NCBI RefSeq assembly: GCF_000829055.1
Contig: NZ_AP012544.1
Coordinates: 310,001 to 374,000, forward strand
Direction: 5' to 3'
Source: Lacticaseibacillus casei DSM 20011 = JCM 1134 = ATCC 393
GTDB lineage: Bacteria > Bacillota > Bacilli > Lactobacillales > Lactobacillaceae
DNA length: 64,000 nt
The position numbers and the translations under genes were made by a program. This document shows, piece by piece, positions 33,139-42,026 of the stretch (the stretch's first letter is position 1; each line of letters begins with the position of its first letter). A model generated the notes under the pieces. That model saw only the letters and a program-made list of their open reading frames with translations. It ran no database searches and was not told the DNA's origin.

Positions 33139-34400
33139 ACGTAAATTGCAAGAACAAGTTAGCCAGTCGTTGAGGACAATCCCAGAACAGGCCGTTATCA
33201 AATAGAAGTTGTGGCGCTAGAGAGACTACTGGGCCATGCGGCGAACGCGCCGAGCTTCGGCCTCAAAGTTTTGCTGGGGTGTGCAGTAGCCCTGTTGTTT
33301 GCGAGGCAACTGATTCAAGCGGTCTTGCGTGGCCTGCACTTGACTAGGGCTAATGTCATCTAGGGACATGCCCTTAGGGAAGTCCTGGCGAATCATCCGG
33401 TTATGTGCCTCGTTGGTGCCACGGTCGCAGGACGTGTAAGGATGGGCGTAGAAGATCTCAGTTTCCGTCCCAGCAAAAGCAGTATTTAAGGCGGTGAACT
33501 CGGGTCCGTTGTCGGCTGTGATGGTCTTGATGCAAGCTCCCCATTCGCGCTTGATTCCACGCAATGCATAGCTCACAGAGTCTGCATCTCGTCCTTCGAT
33601 CAAGCGGAGAAGTTGGCAACGGGTCTTGCGCTCAATCAGAGTCAAGATGACGCTCTCCTTGCCATTGCGTTTACCGACAATGGTATCCATCTCCCAGTGA
33701 CCGAACTGCCTGCGTCGTTCAACGACCTTAGGCCGTTCCTCGATACTGCGGCCAGCCAGGCGCTTAGCCTTGGTGTGGTGCTGGTGAGAGGTCTTCCGCT
33801 TAGTCTTCTCCAACAGGTCGATATTTCGAATCTCTAGGCGTTGGTCGTCAATGTACTGGTACAAAGTCGAGGCACAAACAAGCTCTTCAGGAGTAAACAG
33901 CTTGTGTCGCTTGGCATAGCCGATTGAAGCATCCGGCGACCATTTGTCCTGCTTAGCTCGCTGTACGTACCAGGCTAAGAAGACCTGTACGCTGGCGAAC
34001 TTGTCAGGACGATGACAGCTCAAGCGTGCAGTCTCGTAACGTGCCTGAGCAGCCTCTGGCAGGTATTGTCGATGGTAGACGCGCTTGCCATTACTCTTCT
34101 TGACCTGATCTACTGTACCTCGCTTGATTTCATTATTAATGGTCTGCGGGCAGACGCCAATTTCAGCAGCAATCCAACGATTGGACTTCCCAGCTTGGCG
34201 GAATCCGGCCACTTTTCCGCGCTCGAGTGATGTTAAGTGCTGACCTTTTTGGCGGTGTGTGCTATCCTGTTTCTGCATCAAGACAATATCCTCTTCCATT
34301 GTTTGTGTAGGAACTTCAATGATACAGGATATCTGTTCTTGATGTTTTTTATTGTCCAAAAAATTTTGAGACAGTGGCTAACTTGATTCTAAAATGCGCG
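33139..34400 (-). mobile_element. IS30-family insertion sequence, copy 1
   Basis: This ~1262-bp element is identical as far as checked to copy 2 at 34798-36059, in opposite orientation. The ends contain the inverted motif CAAGTTAGCCA (left end near 33154, right end near 34376). Boundaries were set where the two copies stop matching (ACGT on the left, CGCG on the right), with about 1-2 bp of uncertainty. It carries one transposase gene. Confidence 0.88.
33226..34278 (-). CDS. IS30-family transposase (copy 1)
   Basis: A 350-residue DDE transposase. The N-terminal IS30 HTH is LTSLERGKVAGFRQAGKSNRWIAAEIGVCPQTINNEIKRG. The catalytic residues lie in HWEMDTIVGK (D), ITADNGPEF (D) and TNEAHNRMIRQ (E). 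The ATG at 34278 follows AGAGGATATTG. The frame is open further back to 34359, which would give 377 residues without a clear ribosome site. It is identical in sequence to the copy 2 protein. Confidence 0.92.
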   Translation of the reverse strand: MQKQDSTHRQKGQHLTSLERGKVAGFRQAGKSNRWIAAEIGVCPQTINNEIKRGTVDQVKKSNGKRVYHRQYLPEAAQARYETARLSCHRPDKFASVQVFLAWYVQRAKQDKWSPDASIGYAKRHKLFTPEELVCASTLYQYIDDQRLEIRNIDLLEKTKRKTSHQHHTKAKRLAGRSIEERPKVVERRRQFGHWEMDTIVGKRNGKESVILTLIERKTRCQLLRLIEGRDADSVSYALRGIKREWGACIKTITADNGPEFTALNTAFAGTETEIFYAHPYTSCDRGTNEAHNRMIRQDFPKGMSLDDISPSQVQATQDRLNQLPRKQQGYCTPQQNFEAEARRVRRMAQ

Positions 34401-34539
34401 ATTATTCATTATGGGATATTTGATCTACGAATATTTCAAACTAAAAGTCGAACGGCCAGCAAAACTGATTCTCTTGGTTTTTATGGTACTGGGTCTCCTT
34501 TTGGTACTACTTGTGTTTCTTAAAATCGTCAAGCTATGA
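34401..34539 (+). pseudogene. C-terminal fragment of a second small membrane protein paralog
   Basis: Directly outside IS copy 1, an ATG at 34411 opens MGYLIYEYFKLKVERPAKLI and continues through a hydrophobic helix to LKIVKL and stop at 34539. It matches the second half of the gene at 36089-36373. The N-terminal half is absent from the window. Confidence 0.75.
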
Positions 34540-34600
34540 TAAATCCAACCATATCGCAACGTTGCTGACATGTGGGATTTAAAACAGCGGGGTGATTCAA

Positions 34601-34849
34601 ATGAATAACGAGGACGTCTTTAAAAAACGTTACAAGCACTTCCTTACTTTTTTAACTTTTTGGATCGCCGGATACTTCACGCTGGATTCATTGCTTTCTG
34701 GTTTGCCTCTGCCTCTCACCGTTTTTTCTTCTACAGTTGTGCCGATCAGCTTTTTGAGCTATTTGGTTTATGATTATTTCAAACTAAAAATCAAAAGCGC
34801 GCATTTTAGAATCAAGTTAGCCACTGTCTCAAAATTTTTTGGACAATAA
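34601..34849 (+). pseudogene. N-terminal part of a small membrane protein paralog, truncated by IS copy 2
   Basis: ATG 34601 follows GGGGTG and gives MNNEDVFKKRYKHFLTFLTFW, with high similarity to the start of the gene at 36373, through YDYFKLKIK at 34797. After that the frame reads IS sequence and stops at 34849. The host-gene break point TAAAAATCAAAAG (34785-34797) is the same sequence that starts the fragment at 33138, so the two pieces were probably one gene. Confidence 0.8.
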
Positions 34850-36059
34850 AAAACATCAAGAACAGATATCCTGTATCATTGAAGTTCCTACACAAACAAT
34901 GGAAGAGGATATTGTCTTGATGCAGAAACAGGATAGCACACACCGCCAAAAAGGTCAGCACTTAACATCACTCGAGCGCGGAAAAGTGGCCGGATTCCGC
35001 CAAGCTGGGAAGTCCAATCGTTGGATTGCTGCTGAAATTGGCGTCTGCCCGCAGACCATTAATAATGAAATCAAGCGAGGTACAGTAGATCAGGTCAAGA
35101 AGAGTAATGGCAAGCGCGTCTACCATCGACAATACCTGCCAGAGGCTGCTCAGGCTCGTTACGAGACTGCACGCTTGAGCTGCCATCGTCCTGACAAGTT
35201 CGCCAGCGTACAGGTCTTCTTAGCCTGGTACGTACAGCGAGCTAAGCAGGACAAATGGTCGCCGGATGCTTCAATCGGCTATGCCAAGCGACACAAGCTG
35301 TTTACTCCTGAAGAGCTTGTTTGTGCCTCGACTTTGTACCAGTACATTGACGACCAACGCCTAGAGATTCGAAATATCGACCTGTTGGAGAAGACTAAGC
35401 GGAAGACCTCTCACCAGCACCACACCAAGGCTAAGCGCCTGGCTGGCCGCAGTATCGAGGAACGGCCTAAGGTCGTTGAACGACGCAGGCAGTTCGGTCA
35501 CTGGGAGATGGATACCATTGTCGGTAAACGCAATGGCAAGGAGAGCGTCATCTTGACTCTGATTGAGCGCAAGACCCGTTGCCAACTTCTCCGCTTGATC
35601 GAAGGACGAGATGCAGACTCTGTGAGCTATGCATTGCGTGGAATCAAGCGCGAATGGGGAGCTTGCATCAAGACCATCACAGCCGACAACGGACCCGAGT
35701 TCACCGCCTTAAATACTGCTTTTGCTGGGACGGAAACTGAGATCTTCTACGCCCATCCTTACACGTCCTGCGACCGTGGCACCAACGAGGCACATAACCG
35801 GATGATCCGCCAGGACTTCCCTAAGGGCATGTCCCTAGATGACATTAGCCCTAGTCAAGTGCAGGCCACGCAAGACCGCTTGAATCAGTTGCCTCGCAAA
35901 CAACAGGGCTACTGCACACCCCAGCAAAACTTTGAGGCCGAAGCTCGGCGCGTTCGCCGCATGGCCCAGTAGTCTCTCTAGCGCCACAACTTCTATTTGA
36001 TAACGGCCTGTTCTGGGATTGTCCTCAACGACTGGCTAACTTGTTCTTGCAATTTACGT
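34798..36059 (+). mobile_element. IS30-family insertion sequence, copy 2
   Basis: Same 1262-bp element as copy 1 but inverted; the encoded proteins are identical in every residue. It begins CGCGCATTTTAG inside the truncated paralog and ends CAATTTACGT downstream of the intact paralog. End motifs CAAGTTAGCC face inwards at both ends. The two copies can recombine and invert the ~400 bp between them. Confidence 0.88.
34920..35972 (+). CDS. IS30-family transposase (copy 2)
   Basis: Identical protein to copy 1: an HTH near the N terminus, then the DDE catalytic core with DTIVGKRNGKES, TADNGPEF and NEAHNRM. Start ATG 34920 was chosen by its AGAGG site; a TTG at 34839 opens the same frame 27 codons earlier. 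It stops 87 bp before the right end of the element. Confidence 0.92.
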   Translation: MQKQDSTHRQKGQHLTSLERGKVAGFRQAGKSNRWIAAEIGVCPQTINNEIKRGTVDQVKKSNGKRVYHRQYLPEAAQARYETARLSCHRPDKFASVQVFLAWYVQRAKQDKWSPDASIGYAKRHKLFTPEELVCASTLYQYIDDQRLEIRNIDLLEKTKRKTSHQHHTKAKRLAGRSIEERPKVVERRRQFGHWEMDTIVGKRNGKESVILTLIERKTRCQLLRLIEGRDADSVSYALRGIKREWGACIKTITADNGPEFTALNTAFAGTETEIFYAHPYTSCDRGTNEAHNRMIRQDFPKGMSLDDISPSQVQATQDRLNQLPRKQQGYCTPQQNFEAEARRVRRMAQ

Positions 36060-36088
36060 TCTGAATCCTTCGTTGCCAGTTACTGGAT

Positions 36089-36373
36089 TTAGAATAGCGT
36101 GACAATTTTGAGAAATTGTAGTAATGCCAAAATCAACGCTGCCACCAATACTAATAGGAACACTAGCGAAGTGGGCCTTTTGATTTTTAGTTTAAAGTAT
36201 TCATAAACTAGATAACCTAAAAGATATACCGGCACTATTATCATGAGAAATAGGGTGAGAGGTATCGGCAGATCAGGAAATAATGAATCCAGAGTGAAAT
36301 ATGCGGCGATCCAAATAATTAAGAAAGCAGCAATATGCTTGTAACGCTTTTGAAACACATCATTGTTACTCAT
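36089..36373 (-). CDS. Small membrane protein, 94 aa (intact member of a local paralog set)
   Basis: The ATG at 36373 follows GGGGTG. The protein has three hydrophobic segments: HIAAFLIIWIAAYFTL, IPLTLFLMIIVPVYLLGYLVY and SLVFLLVLVAALILALLQFL, separated by short charged stretches. Pieces of two further paralogs lie at 33039-33138 with 34601-34797, and at 34401-34539. It follows the secreted-protein gene by 36 bp on the same strand. Small multi-spanning proteins duplicated behind a secreted protein often give self-protection (immunity), which is my best guess here; no family is recognised. Confidence 0.75.
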   Translation of the reverse strand: MSNNDVFQKRYKHIAAFLIIWIAAYFTLDSLFPDLPIPLTLFLMIIVPVYLLGYLVYEYFKLKIKRPTSLVFLLVLVAALILALLQFLKIVTLF

Positions 36374-36409
36374 TTGAATCACCCCGTTTTTAAACCCTGC
36401 ATAAATTAA

Positions 36410-37021
36410 TTAATCGTTTTGATAAACTCGATCAAATGTGGTTTGCGTGATATAGCTTGTATGACTTGCGTTCTTGTAAAATTTAATGTTGACGGCTACG
36501 TGGAAGCCGTCACTCGCACTCCAGCTTGTTTGCGTGTAATGATAGTAAACAGTGCTTACACCGGACGTCCGTACGAGAATTGCAGCAACACCAAGCGCCA
36601 GACCAGCATTAAAGCTAGCTAGCCCGGCAATAGTTGAAGCCACATCCACAGCTGTTCCCAGTTTGAAGGAGCCATTAGAAGTTGAGGTATATGATGCTGA
36701 AGCTACACTCATCGTACCGAAGGCTGATTTTGAGGAATTCAAACGGCTCGGAACCGAGTAGGTCTTCTTAATAGCAGCCAGCTGTTCATCAGTCACACGG
36801 TAGGTCAAAGTGATATGGGTTCCGTCTGCAGAAGTTGTTTGACTAACCAAATTGTTCTCTGGATCTACGACAACATTTGACGGGATTACTGTCGGTAGTG
36901 TTGAGTTAACTGATTGGTTGGCGTTATCAGCAGCGGAAACGGTTGTCCCTGCCAAAATAACAGGGGACAATCCAAAGGTCAAAGCTGCAAGGGCACCAGC
37001 AAATTTAATAAACTTTGACAT
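36410..37021 (-). CDS. Secreted protein of unknown family, possible toxin/bacteriocin-like
   Basis: A 203-residue protein with a Sec signal peptide (MSKFIKFAGALAALTFGLSP, predicted cleavage after VSA near residue 30). A polar Ser/Thr/Asn-rich part follows to about residue 120. Then comes a glycine/alanine-rich hydrophobic stretch (TAVDVASTIAGLASF, AGLALGVAAILV) and a C-terminal Tyr/Thr-rich region ending FDRVYQND. There are no cysteines. The ATG at 37021 has CAGGAGG; an upstream in-frame start at 37054 is unlikely. The central hydrophobic hairpin could insert in membranes. The toxin idea rests on this shape and on the tandem small membrane genes downstream. Confidence 0.72.
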   Translation of the reverse strand: MSKFIKFAGALAALTFGLSPVILAGTTVSAADNANQSVNSTLPTVIPSNVVVDPENNLVSQTTSADGTHITLTYRVTDEQLAAIKKTYSVPSRLNSSKSAFGTMSVASASYTSTSNGSFKLGTAVDVASTIAGLASFNAGLALGVAAILVRTSGVSTVYYHYTQTSWSASDGFHVAVNIKFYKNASHTSYITQTTFDRVYQND

Positions 37022-37102
37022 TTCTTTTCCTCCTGGAAAGTAAACACTTAACAAAAGTTGTTAGCAATAATGTTGGATACAGCGCGCTCTGCATTCGGTT
37101 AC

Positions 37103-37132
37103 ATTATAAAACTGCAAATGTCATTTTGCCAA
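37103..37132 (-). promoter_or_regulatory. Promoter of the secreted-protein gene
   Basis: On the minus strand TTGGCA (37132-37127) and TATAAT (37108-37103) are 18 bp apart. It lies about 80 bp before the start codon. The remaining 37130-37440 stretch is AT-rich with no convincing gene. Confidence 0.65.
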
Positions 37133-37475
37133 CGATTGGTTTATGACTTCAGACCCTTATATAGAGCTGTATTTCGCCGATTTTATACGAAAGGCATATT
37201 TTATATAAAGGTTATCCATTTTGTTATTTTAATCCGCGTTTTCACCAATCTTGACAAGGAGTACACATCACGTTCAATTAAAAAATTGCGATGAATCAAT
37301 GACAAGCTCTAAGTTAAAAAATGGCCGTCCGCTAAATACCGTAAGAGTGCTAATCAAGAAACGCTGGCGAACCACTCTCTATTCAGCGTAACCGTTTATT
37401 AGTGGGGCTTTTCCCTGCCCAGAAAGTGCACTTGGCGTATAATGAGCGTAATCTAACAATTTGAGGAGGCACTTC

Positions 37476-40010
37476 ATGAGCAAATCAGCACATTTCTATG
37501 AGACTTTTCAGCCGTCACATTATGATCTTTATTTGGATATTAACCGGGCGACCAAGACCATTAGCGGCAAGACGTCGATTATCGGTGAAGCGAAGCAGCC
37601 GAACATTGCGGTTCATCAAAAGTATTTGAAGGTTGAATCCGTTGAGGCGAACAACCAAGCAGTCCCGTTTACAACCGATGATCCGGCTGAGGCCGTGCGG
37701 ATCACGTTGCCGCAAGCAGGCAATGTGAAGTTGACGATTACCTACACGGCGCCGTTGACGGATACCATGATGGGCATTTACCCGTCTTACTACGAAGTGG
37801 ACGGGGTCAAGAAGCAAATCATCGGGACCCAGTTTGAAACCACGGCGGCGCGGCAGGCTTTTCCGAGTGTTGATGAACCTGAAGCCAAAGCAACATTTGA
37901 TTTGGCGATTAAGTTTGATGAACATCCGGGCGAGACGGTGATTAGTAATATGCCGGAAGTGCGTGAAATCAATTGCGTTCATTATTTTGATACCACGGTG
38001 CGGATGTCGACTTATCTGATTGCATTTGCGTTTGGCGAGCTGCAAAGTAAGCAGACCACGACGAAGAGCGGCGTCAAAATCGGCGTTTTTGCCACGAAAG
38101 CGCACAAGCCTAACGAACTGGACTTTGCGTTAGATATTGCCAAGCGTTCGATTGAATTTTACGAAGACTTTTACCAGACGCCTTATCCGTTACCGCACTC
38201 TTGGCAGCTGGCATTGCCGGACTTTTCTGCCGGTGCCATGGAGAACTGGGGCCTGGTGACGTATCGGGAAGCGCTGCTGACGATCGATCCGGATAACACG
38301 TCGCTGGAGACCAAAGAGCGCGTTGCCACGGTCATTGCCCATGAGTTAGCGCATCAATGGTTCGGTGACCTTGTGACCATGAAGTGGTGGGATGATCTCT
38401 GGTTGAACGAAAGCTTCGCCAACATGATGGAATATGTCGCGGTGGACGCGTTGCAACCGGATTGGCACATCTGGGAAGCTTTCCAAACGCTGGAAGTCCC
38501 GATGGCGTTGCAGCGTGATGCCACGGATGGTGTGCAGTCGGTTCATGTGCAGGTTGAAGATCCGGCTGAAATCGATTCGCTTTTCGACAGCGCGATTGTT
38601 TACGCAAAAGGGGCACGGATGCTGGTGATGGTTCGTGCGTTAATTGGCGACGATGCCTTGCGCGCCGGTTTGAAGGCTTACTTTGAAGCGCACAAGTTTG
38701 GTAATGCCGCGGGCGCCGATTTGTGGGCAGCATTGGGTCAGGCTTCCCATCTGGATGTTGGCAAAATTATGCAGTCGTGGCTGGAACAGCCGGGTTATCC
38801 GGTTGTAACCGCCGCGGTGGTGGATGGCAAGCTGACCTTGTCGCAGCAACAGTTCTTCATCGGTGCAGGCAAAGACGTCGGCCGCCAATGGCAGATCCCG
38901 TTGAATAGTAACTATGCCGTCGCACCGCAGATTTTCGCCGATAAGCAAGTGACATTGGGCGACTATGCACAGTTGCGCCAAGACAGCGGCGAGCCATTCC
39001 GGGTTAACGTAGGCAACAACTCCCATTTCATCGTGCAATATGATCAAACGCTGTTAACCGATATTCTGAATCACCTTGACCAGCTGAATGCGATTGATCA
39101 GCGTCAGATCCTGCAAGATTTGCGGTTGTTGGCTGAAGGACGGCAAAATTCATACGCTAATATTGTGCCATTGTTACCGCGTTTTGCCGAGAGCCATAGC
39201 GCCATTGTCATCAATGCCTTGTATCGCGTTGCCAATGATTTGAAGCAGTTTGTGACACCTGACTCCTCAGATGAAGCCCAGCTGAAAGCATTCTTCGATC
39301 AGCTCAGCGCAGGCCAATTTAAACGTCTCGGCTGGTTGCCGAAGCCAAACGAAACCAATGATGATCAATTGACGCGGCCATATGTGCTAAGCATGGCGCT
39401 TTATGCTAAAAACGCTACGGCCATTGCGCAAGGTCACGACCTTTTCACGGCTAACAAGGATCAATTAATCCAGTTGCCGGCAGACGTGCGGATGTTTGTG
39501 CTCCAAAACGAAGTGAAAAACTTTGGCAGCGCCGCCTTGTTCGATCAGTTATTGACAGCCTACAAGCAGACCACGGATTCAAGTTATAAGGCAGACATTC
39601 TCGCTGCCTTAACCAGCACCCCAGATGAGGCCTTGATCGGGAAAATTGTTGATCAGTTCGAAAATGCCGATACAATCAAGCCTCAGGATTTACGCTCATG
39701 GTTCCGCGGCGTATTGAACAACCATTTCGGCGAACAGGCTGCATGGGACTGGATCCGCAAAGAATGGTCATGGCTGGAAAAGACGGTCGGCGGCGACATG
39801 GAGTTTACCACCTATATCACCGTAATTGCCGGCATCTTCCGAACCGCAAACCGGCTTAACGAATTCAAAGCATTCTTCGAGCCTAAACTACCGACGCCAG
39901 GGTTAACTCGTGAAATCACGATGGACACCGGCGTCATCGCCAGCCGGGTTGATTTGATTCAGGCCGAGCAACAAGCAGTTAATGGGGCGGTTGCTAAGGC
40001 GGTTAAGTGA
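37476..40010 (+). CDS. pepN: Aminopeptidase N (lysyl aminopeptidase)
   Basis: This 844-residue zinc metallopeptidase of family M1 removes N-terminal residues from peptides in the cytoplasm and is a main enzyme of casein-peptide use. GAMENWG (about residues 253-259) binds the free amino terminus. HELAHQWFGD (from about residue 288) is the HEXXH zinc site, with the third ligand Glu in NESFANMMEY about 19 residues later. The C-terminal ERAP1-like helical domain runs to the end. ATG 37476 follows GAGGAGG; TATAAT is at 37438-37443 with a weak -35. The length is typical of lactobacillar PepN. Confidence 0.97.
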   Translation: MSKSAHFYETFQPSHYDLYLDINRATKTISGKTSIIGEAKQPNIAVHQKYLKVESVEANNQAVPFTTDDPAEAVRITLPQAGNVKLTITYTAPLTDTMMGIYPSYYEVDGVKKQIIGTQFETTAARQAFPSVDEPEAKATFDLAIKFDEHPGETVISNMPEVREINCVHYFDTTVRMSTYLIAFAFGELQSKQTTTKSGVKIGVFATKAHKPNELDFALDIAKRSIEFYEDFYQTPYPLPHSWQLALPDFSAGAMENWGLVTYREALLTIDPDNTSLETKERVATVIAHELAHQWFGDLVTMKWWDDLWLNESFANMMEYVAVDALQPDWHIWEAFQTLEVPMALQRDATDGVQSVHVQVEDPAEIDSLFDSAIVYAKGARMLVMVRALIGDDALRAGLKAYFEAHKFGNAAGADLWAALGQASHLDVGKIMQSWLEQPGYPVVTAAVVDGKLTLSQQQFFIGAGKDVGRQWQIPLNSNYAVAPQIFADKQVTLGDYAQLRQDSGEPFRVNVGNNSHFIVQYDQTLLTDILNHLDQLNAIDQRQILQDLRLLAEGRQNSYANIVPLLPRFAESHSAIVINALYRVANDLKQFVTPDSSDEAQLKAFFDQLSAGQFKRLGWLPKPNETNDDQLTRPYVLSMALYAKNATAIAQGHDLFTANKDQLIQLPADVRMFVLQNEVKNFGSAALFDQLLTAYKQTTDSSYKADILAALTSTPDEALIGKIVDQFENADTIKPQDLRSWFRGVLNNHFGEQAAWDWIRKEWSWLEKTVGGDMEFTTYITVIAGIFRTANRLNEFKAFFEPKLPTPGLTREITMDTGVIASRVDLIQAEQQAVNGAVAKAVK

Positions 40011-40181
40011 AGCTGATTCGCGAATAATGAGTAGAAAATAGCTATAAACAGGCTAGCGTTACAATTCGCGGTTTCAGTATAGAGACGAGCATATTTCCAA
40101 GAATTTTTTGGAGGTGTGCTTGTTTTTGTTTATCTAAGGAGTACTAGTCAAGGTTGTCAAGATACTAGTGACAAAGCGGAA

Positions 40182-40329
40182 CAATCGGAGGCCAGATGGG
40201 GCTCAGCTGTGAAATTGGCCTTAAACGGGCGGTTTTCCCGTTTTAGGCCAAGGCCGAGCTTTGAAACCGCGGTTTTTGCGGGTTCAAAGTCGTGCCCACA
40301 GCGTTCCAGCACCATCTGGCCGGAGATTG
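40182..40329. repeat. Multibranched fold-back element (three-way junction)
   Basis: Nested pairings are CAATC/GATTG (40182-40186 with 40325-40329), CCAGATGG/CCATCTGG (40192-40199 with 40312-40319) and GCTGTG/CACAGC (40206-40211 with 40297-40302). These enclose two perfect hairpins: TTGGCCTTAAACGGG (40215-40229) with CCCGTTTTAGGCCAA, and CTTTGAAACCGC (40259-40270) with GCGGGTTCAAAG, the latter with one mismatch. No ORF is credible. It sits in the pepN-permease gap and may be a structured RNA or a small mobile palindromic element. Confidence 0.75.
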
Positions 40330-40528
40330 CGGAGTTTGGCACGGCGGTGACCTATTAGTAAGAATTTTATACCCTTGAAAGCCCGCCCATGGCGAAAAAG
40401 CAACTGCCTTTTTAGAAAAATCTAATCCATATCTATACATTTTCACGGGAAATAGGGGCTACTAAACCGGTACACTGGAGAACAAATTCCCGTTTTTCCA
40501 AAGGCGGGATTTGTTTGGAGGGATTTTC

Positions 40529-41971
40529 GTGGCAGACACTAAGAAACAACTGCGCTGGTATAACGTGGCTTTGATTGCCTTCGTCTCGGTCTGGGGCCTT
40601 GGCAATGTGTTTAACAACTATGCACAACAAGGCCTGTCCGTTGTGACCAGCTGGATTCTGATAATGCTGATTTACTTCGTGCCCTATGCCTTGATCGTCG
40701 GTCAGCTTGGTTCAACCTTTAAGGATCAGGCGGGCGGCGTTAGTTCCTGGATTAAGGAAACCGGCAGTGTGCGGCTGGCTTATTACGCTGCATGGACCTA
40801 CTGGGTGGTGCATATTCCGTACCTGGCCCAGAAGCCGCAAGCGATTTTGATTGCGCTCAGCTGGCTTTTCAAAGGCAACGGTAACTTTGTCAACACCGTA
40901 TCGTCGATGACCGTGTCGTTGATCTGTCTGGCGCTGTTCTTACTTTTCTTATGGCTGTCATCACGCGGCCTGACGACCCTGAATCGCATCGGCAGCATGG
41001 CCGGTACCGCGATGTTCCTGATGTCGATCCTGTTCATCATCTTGGCAGTCACGGCACCTTTGATGGTCAAAGGGGTTCATGTGGCCACGCCGGACATGGG
41101 CGATTTGCACACTTACTTACCGAAATTTGATTTGAATTACTTCACCACGATTTCCATGCTGGTCTTTGCCGTTGGCGGGGCGGAAAAAATTTCGCCATAC
41201 GTCAACAACACCAAACATGCGTCCAAAGAATTTCCGTTGGGCATGCTGGTCCTTGCCGGCATGGTTGCGTTTTGTTCCTTGCTGGGATCTTTTGGCATGG
41301 GCATGTTGTTTGACAGTCACCATATTCCGACTGATCTCATGTCTAATGGCCCATACACTGCGTTTGCGATGCTTGGCAACTATTACCACCTGGGGAATAT
41401 CTTTGTCATTCTCTACGCCATCGCCAATGCGCTTGCTTCGATTTCAGCTTTGGCCTTCTCAATTGATGCTCCACTGAAAATCCTGCTGAGTGACGCCGAT
41501 CCGCATTTTATTCCTAAAAAACTACGGCGGATCAACAAAAAAGGCACGCCGATTAACGGTTACTGGATGACCGGGATTCTGGTCAGCATTCTGATTATTG
41601 TGCCGGCGTTGGGTATCGGCAACATGAATGAGTTATACAAATGGCTGCTGAACCTGAACTCGGTCGTGATGCCACTACGTTATCTCTGGGTCTTCTTAGC
41701 GTATTACCTGCTTAATCGCCATCTTGAGAAGTTCCAAGCAGACTACATGTTAGTGAAAAACAAACACGCAGGCATGCTCATTGGCGGCTGGTGTTTCTTC
41801 TTCACCGCATTCGCCTGCTTACTGAGGATGCTGCCGAAAATCAGCTATCTGAGCGATCCCGGCACATGGTGGTTCCAAATGGGCCTCAATGTGATTACGC
41901 CGGTGGTGCTCTTGGCATTGGGGCTCGTTTTGCCAATGTTGGCCCGGCGCAACGAGTTAACCACGGAATAA
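40529..41971 (+). CDS. APC-family amino acid permease
   Basis: A 480-residue permease with 12 hydrophobic segments. The N-terminal half has VWGLGNVFNNYAQQGL in helix 1 and FAVGGAEKISPYVNNTKHASKEFP around helix 6, the substrate- and proton-coupling region in this group. It is nearest in kind to glutamate:GABA-antiporter-like APC members, but the substrate is not determined. GTG 40529 follows GGAGGG. It is a single-gene unit with a terminator 12 bp after the stop. Confidence 0.88.
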   Translation: MADTKKQLRWYNVALIAFVSVWGLGNVFNNYAQQGLSVVTSWILIMLIYFVPYALIVGQLGSTFKDQAGGVSSWIKETGSVRLAYYAAWTYWVVHIPYLAQKPQAILIALSWLFKGNGNFVNTVSSMTVSLICLALFLLFLWLSSRGLTTLNRIGSMAGTAMFLMSILFIILAVTAPLMVKGVHVATPDMGDLHTYLPKFDLNYFTTISMLVFAVGGAEKISPYVNNTKHASKEFPLGMLVLAGMVAFCSLLGSFGMGMLFDSHHIPTDLMSNGPYTAFAMLGNYYHLGNIFVILYAIANALASISALAFSIDAPLKILLSDADPHFIPKKLRRINKKGTPINGYWMTGILVSILIIVPALGIGNMNELYKWLLNLNSVVMPLRYLWVFLAYYLLNRHLEKFQADYMLVKNKHAGMLIGGWCFFFTAFACLLRMLPKISYLSDPGTWWFQMGLNVITPVVLLALGLVLPMLARRNELTTE

Positions 41972-41982
41972 ACTGCGATATG

Positions 41983-42023
41983 AAAAAGGATCTGCTACCG
42001 AAGAGGGTGGCAGATCCTTTTTT
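41983..42023. terminator. Bidirectional intrinsic terminator
   Basis: AAAAAGGATCTGC (41983-41995) pairs with GCAGATCCTTTTTT (42010-42023). It lies between the permease and the convergent symporter pseudogene. Confidence 0.88.
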
Positions 42024-42026
42024 GAC

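Noticed and set aside
33613..34230. Plus-strand ORFs inside IS copy 1 and their mirror images in copy 2
   Set aside because: They are antisense shadows of the transposase with no ribosome sites.
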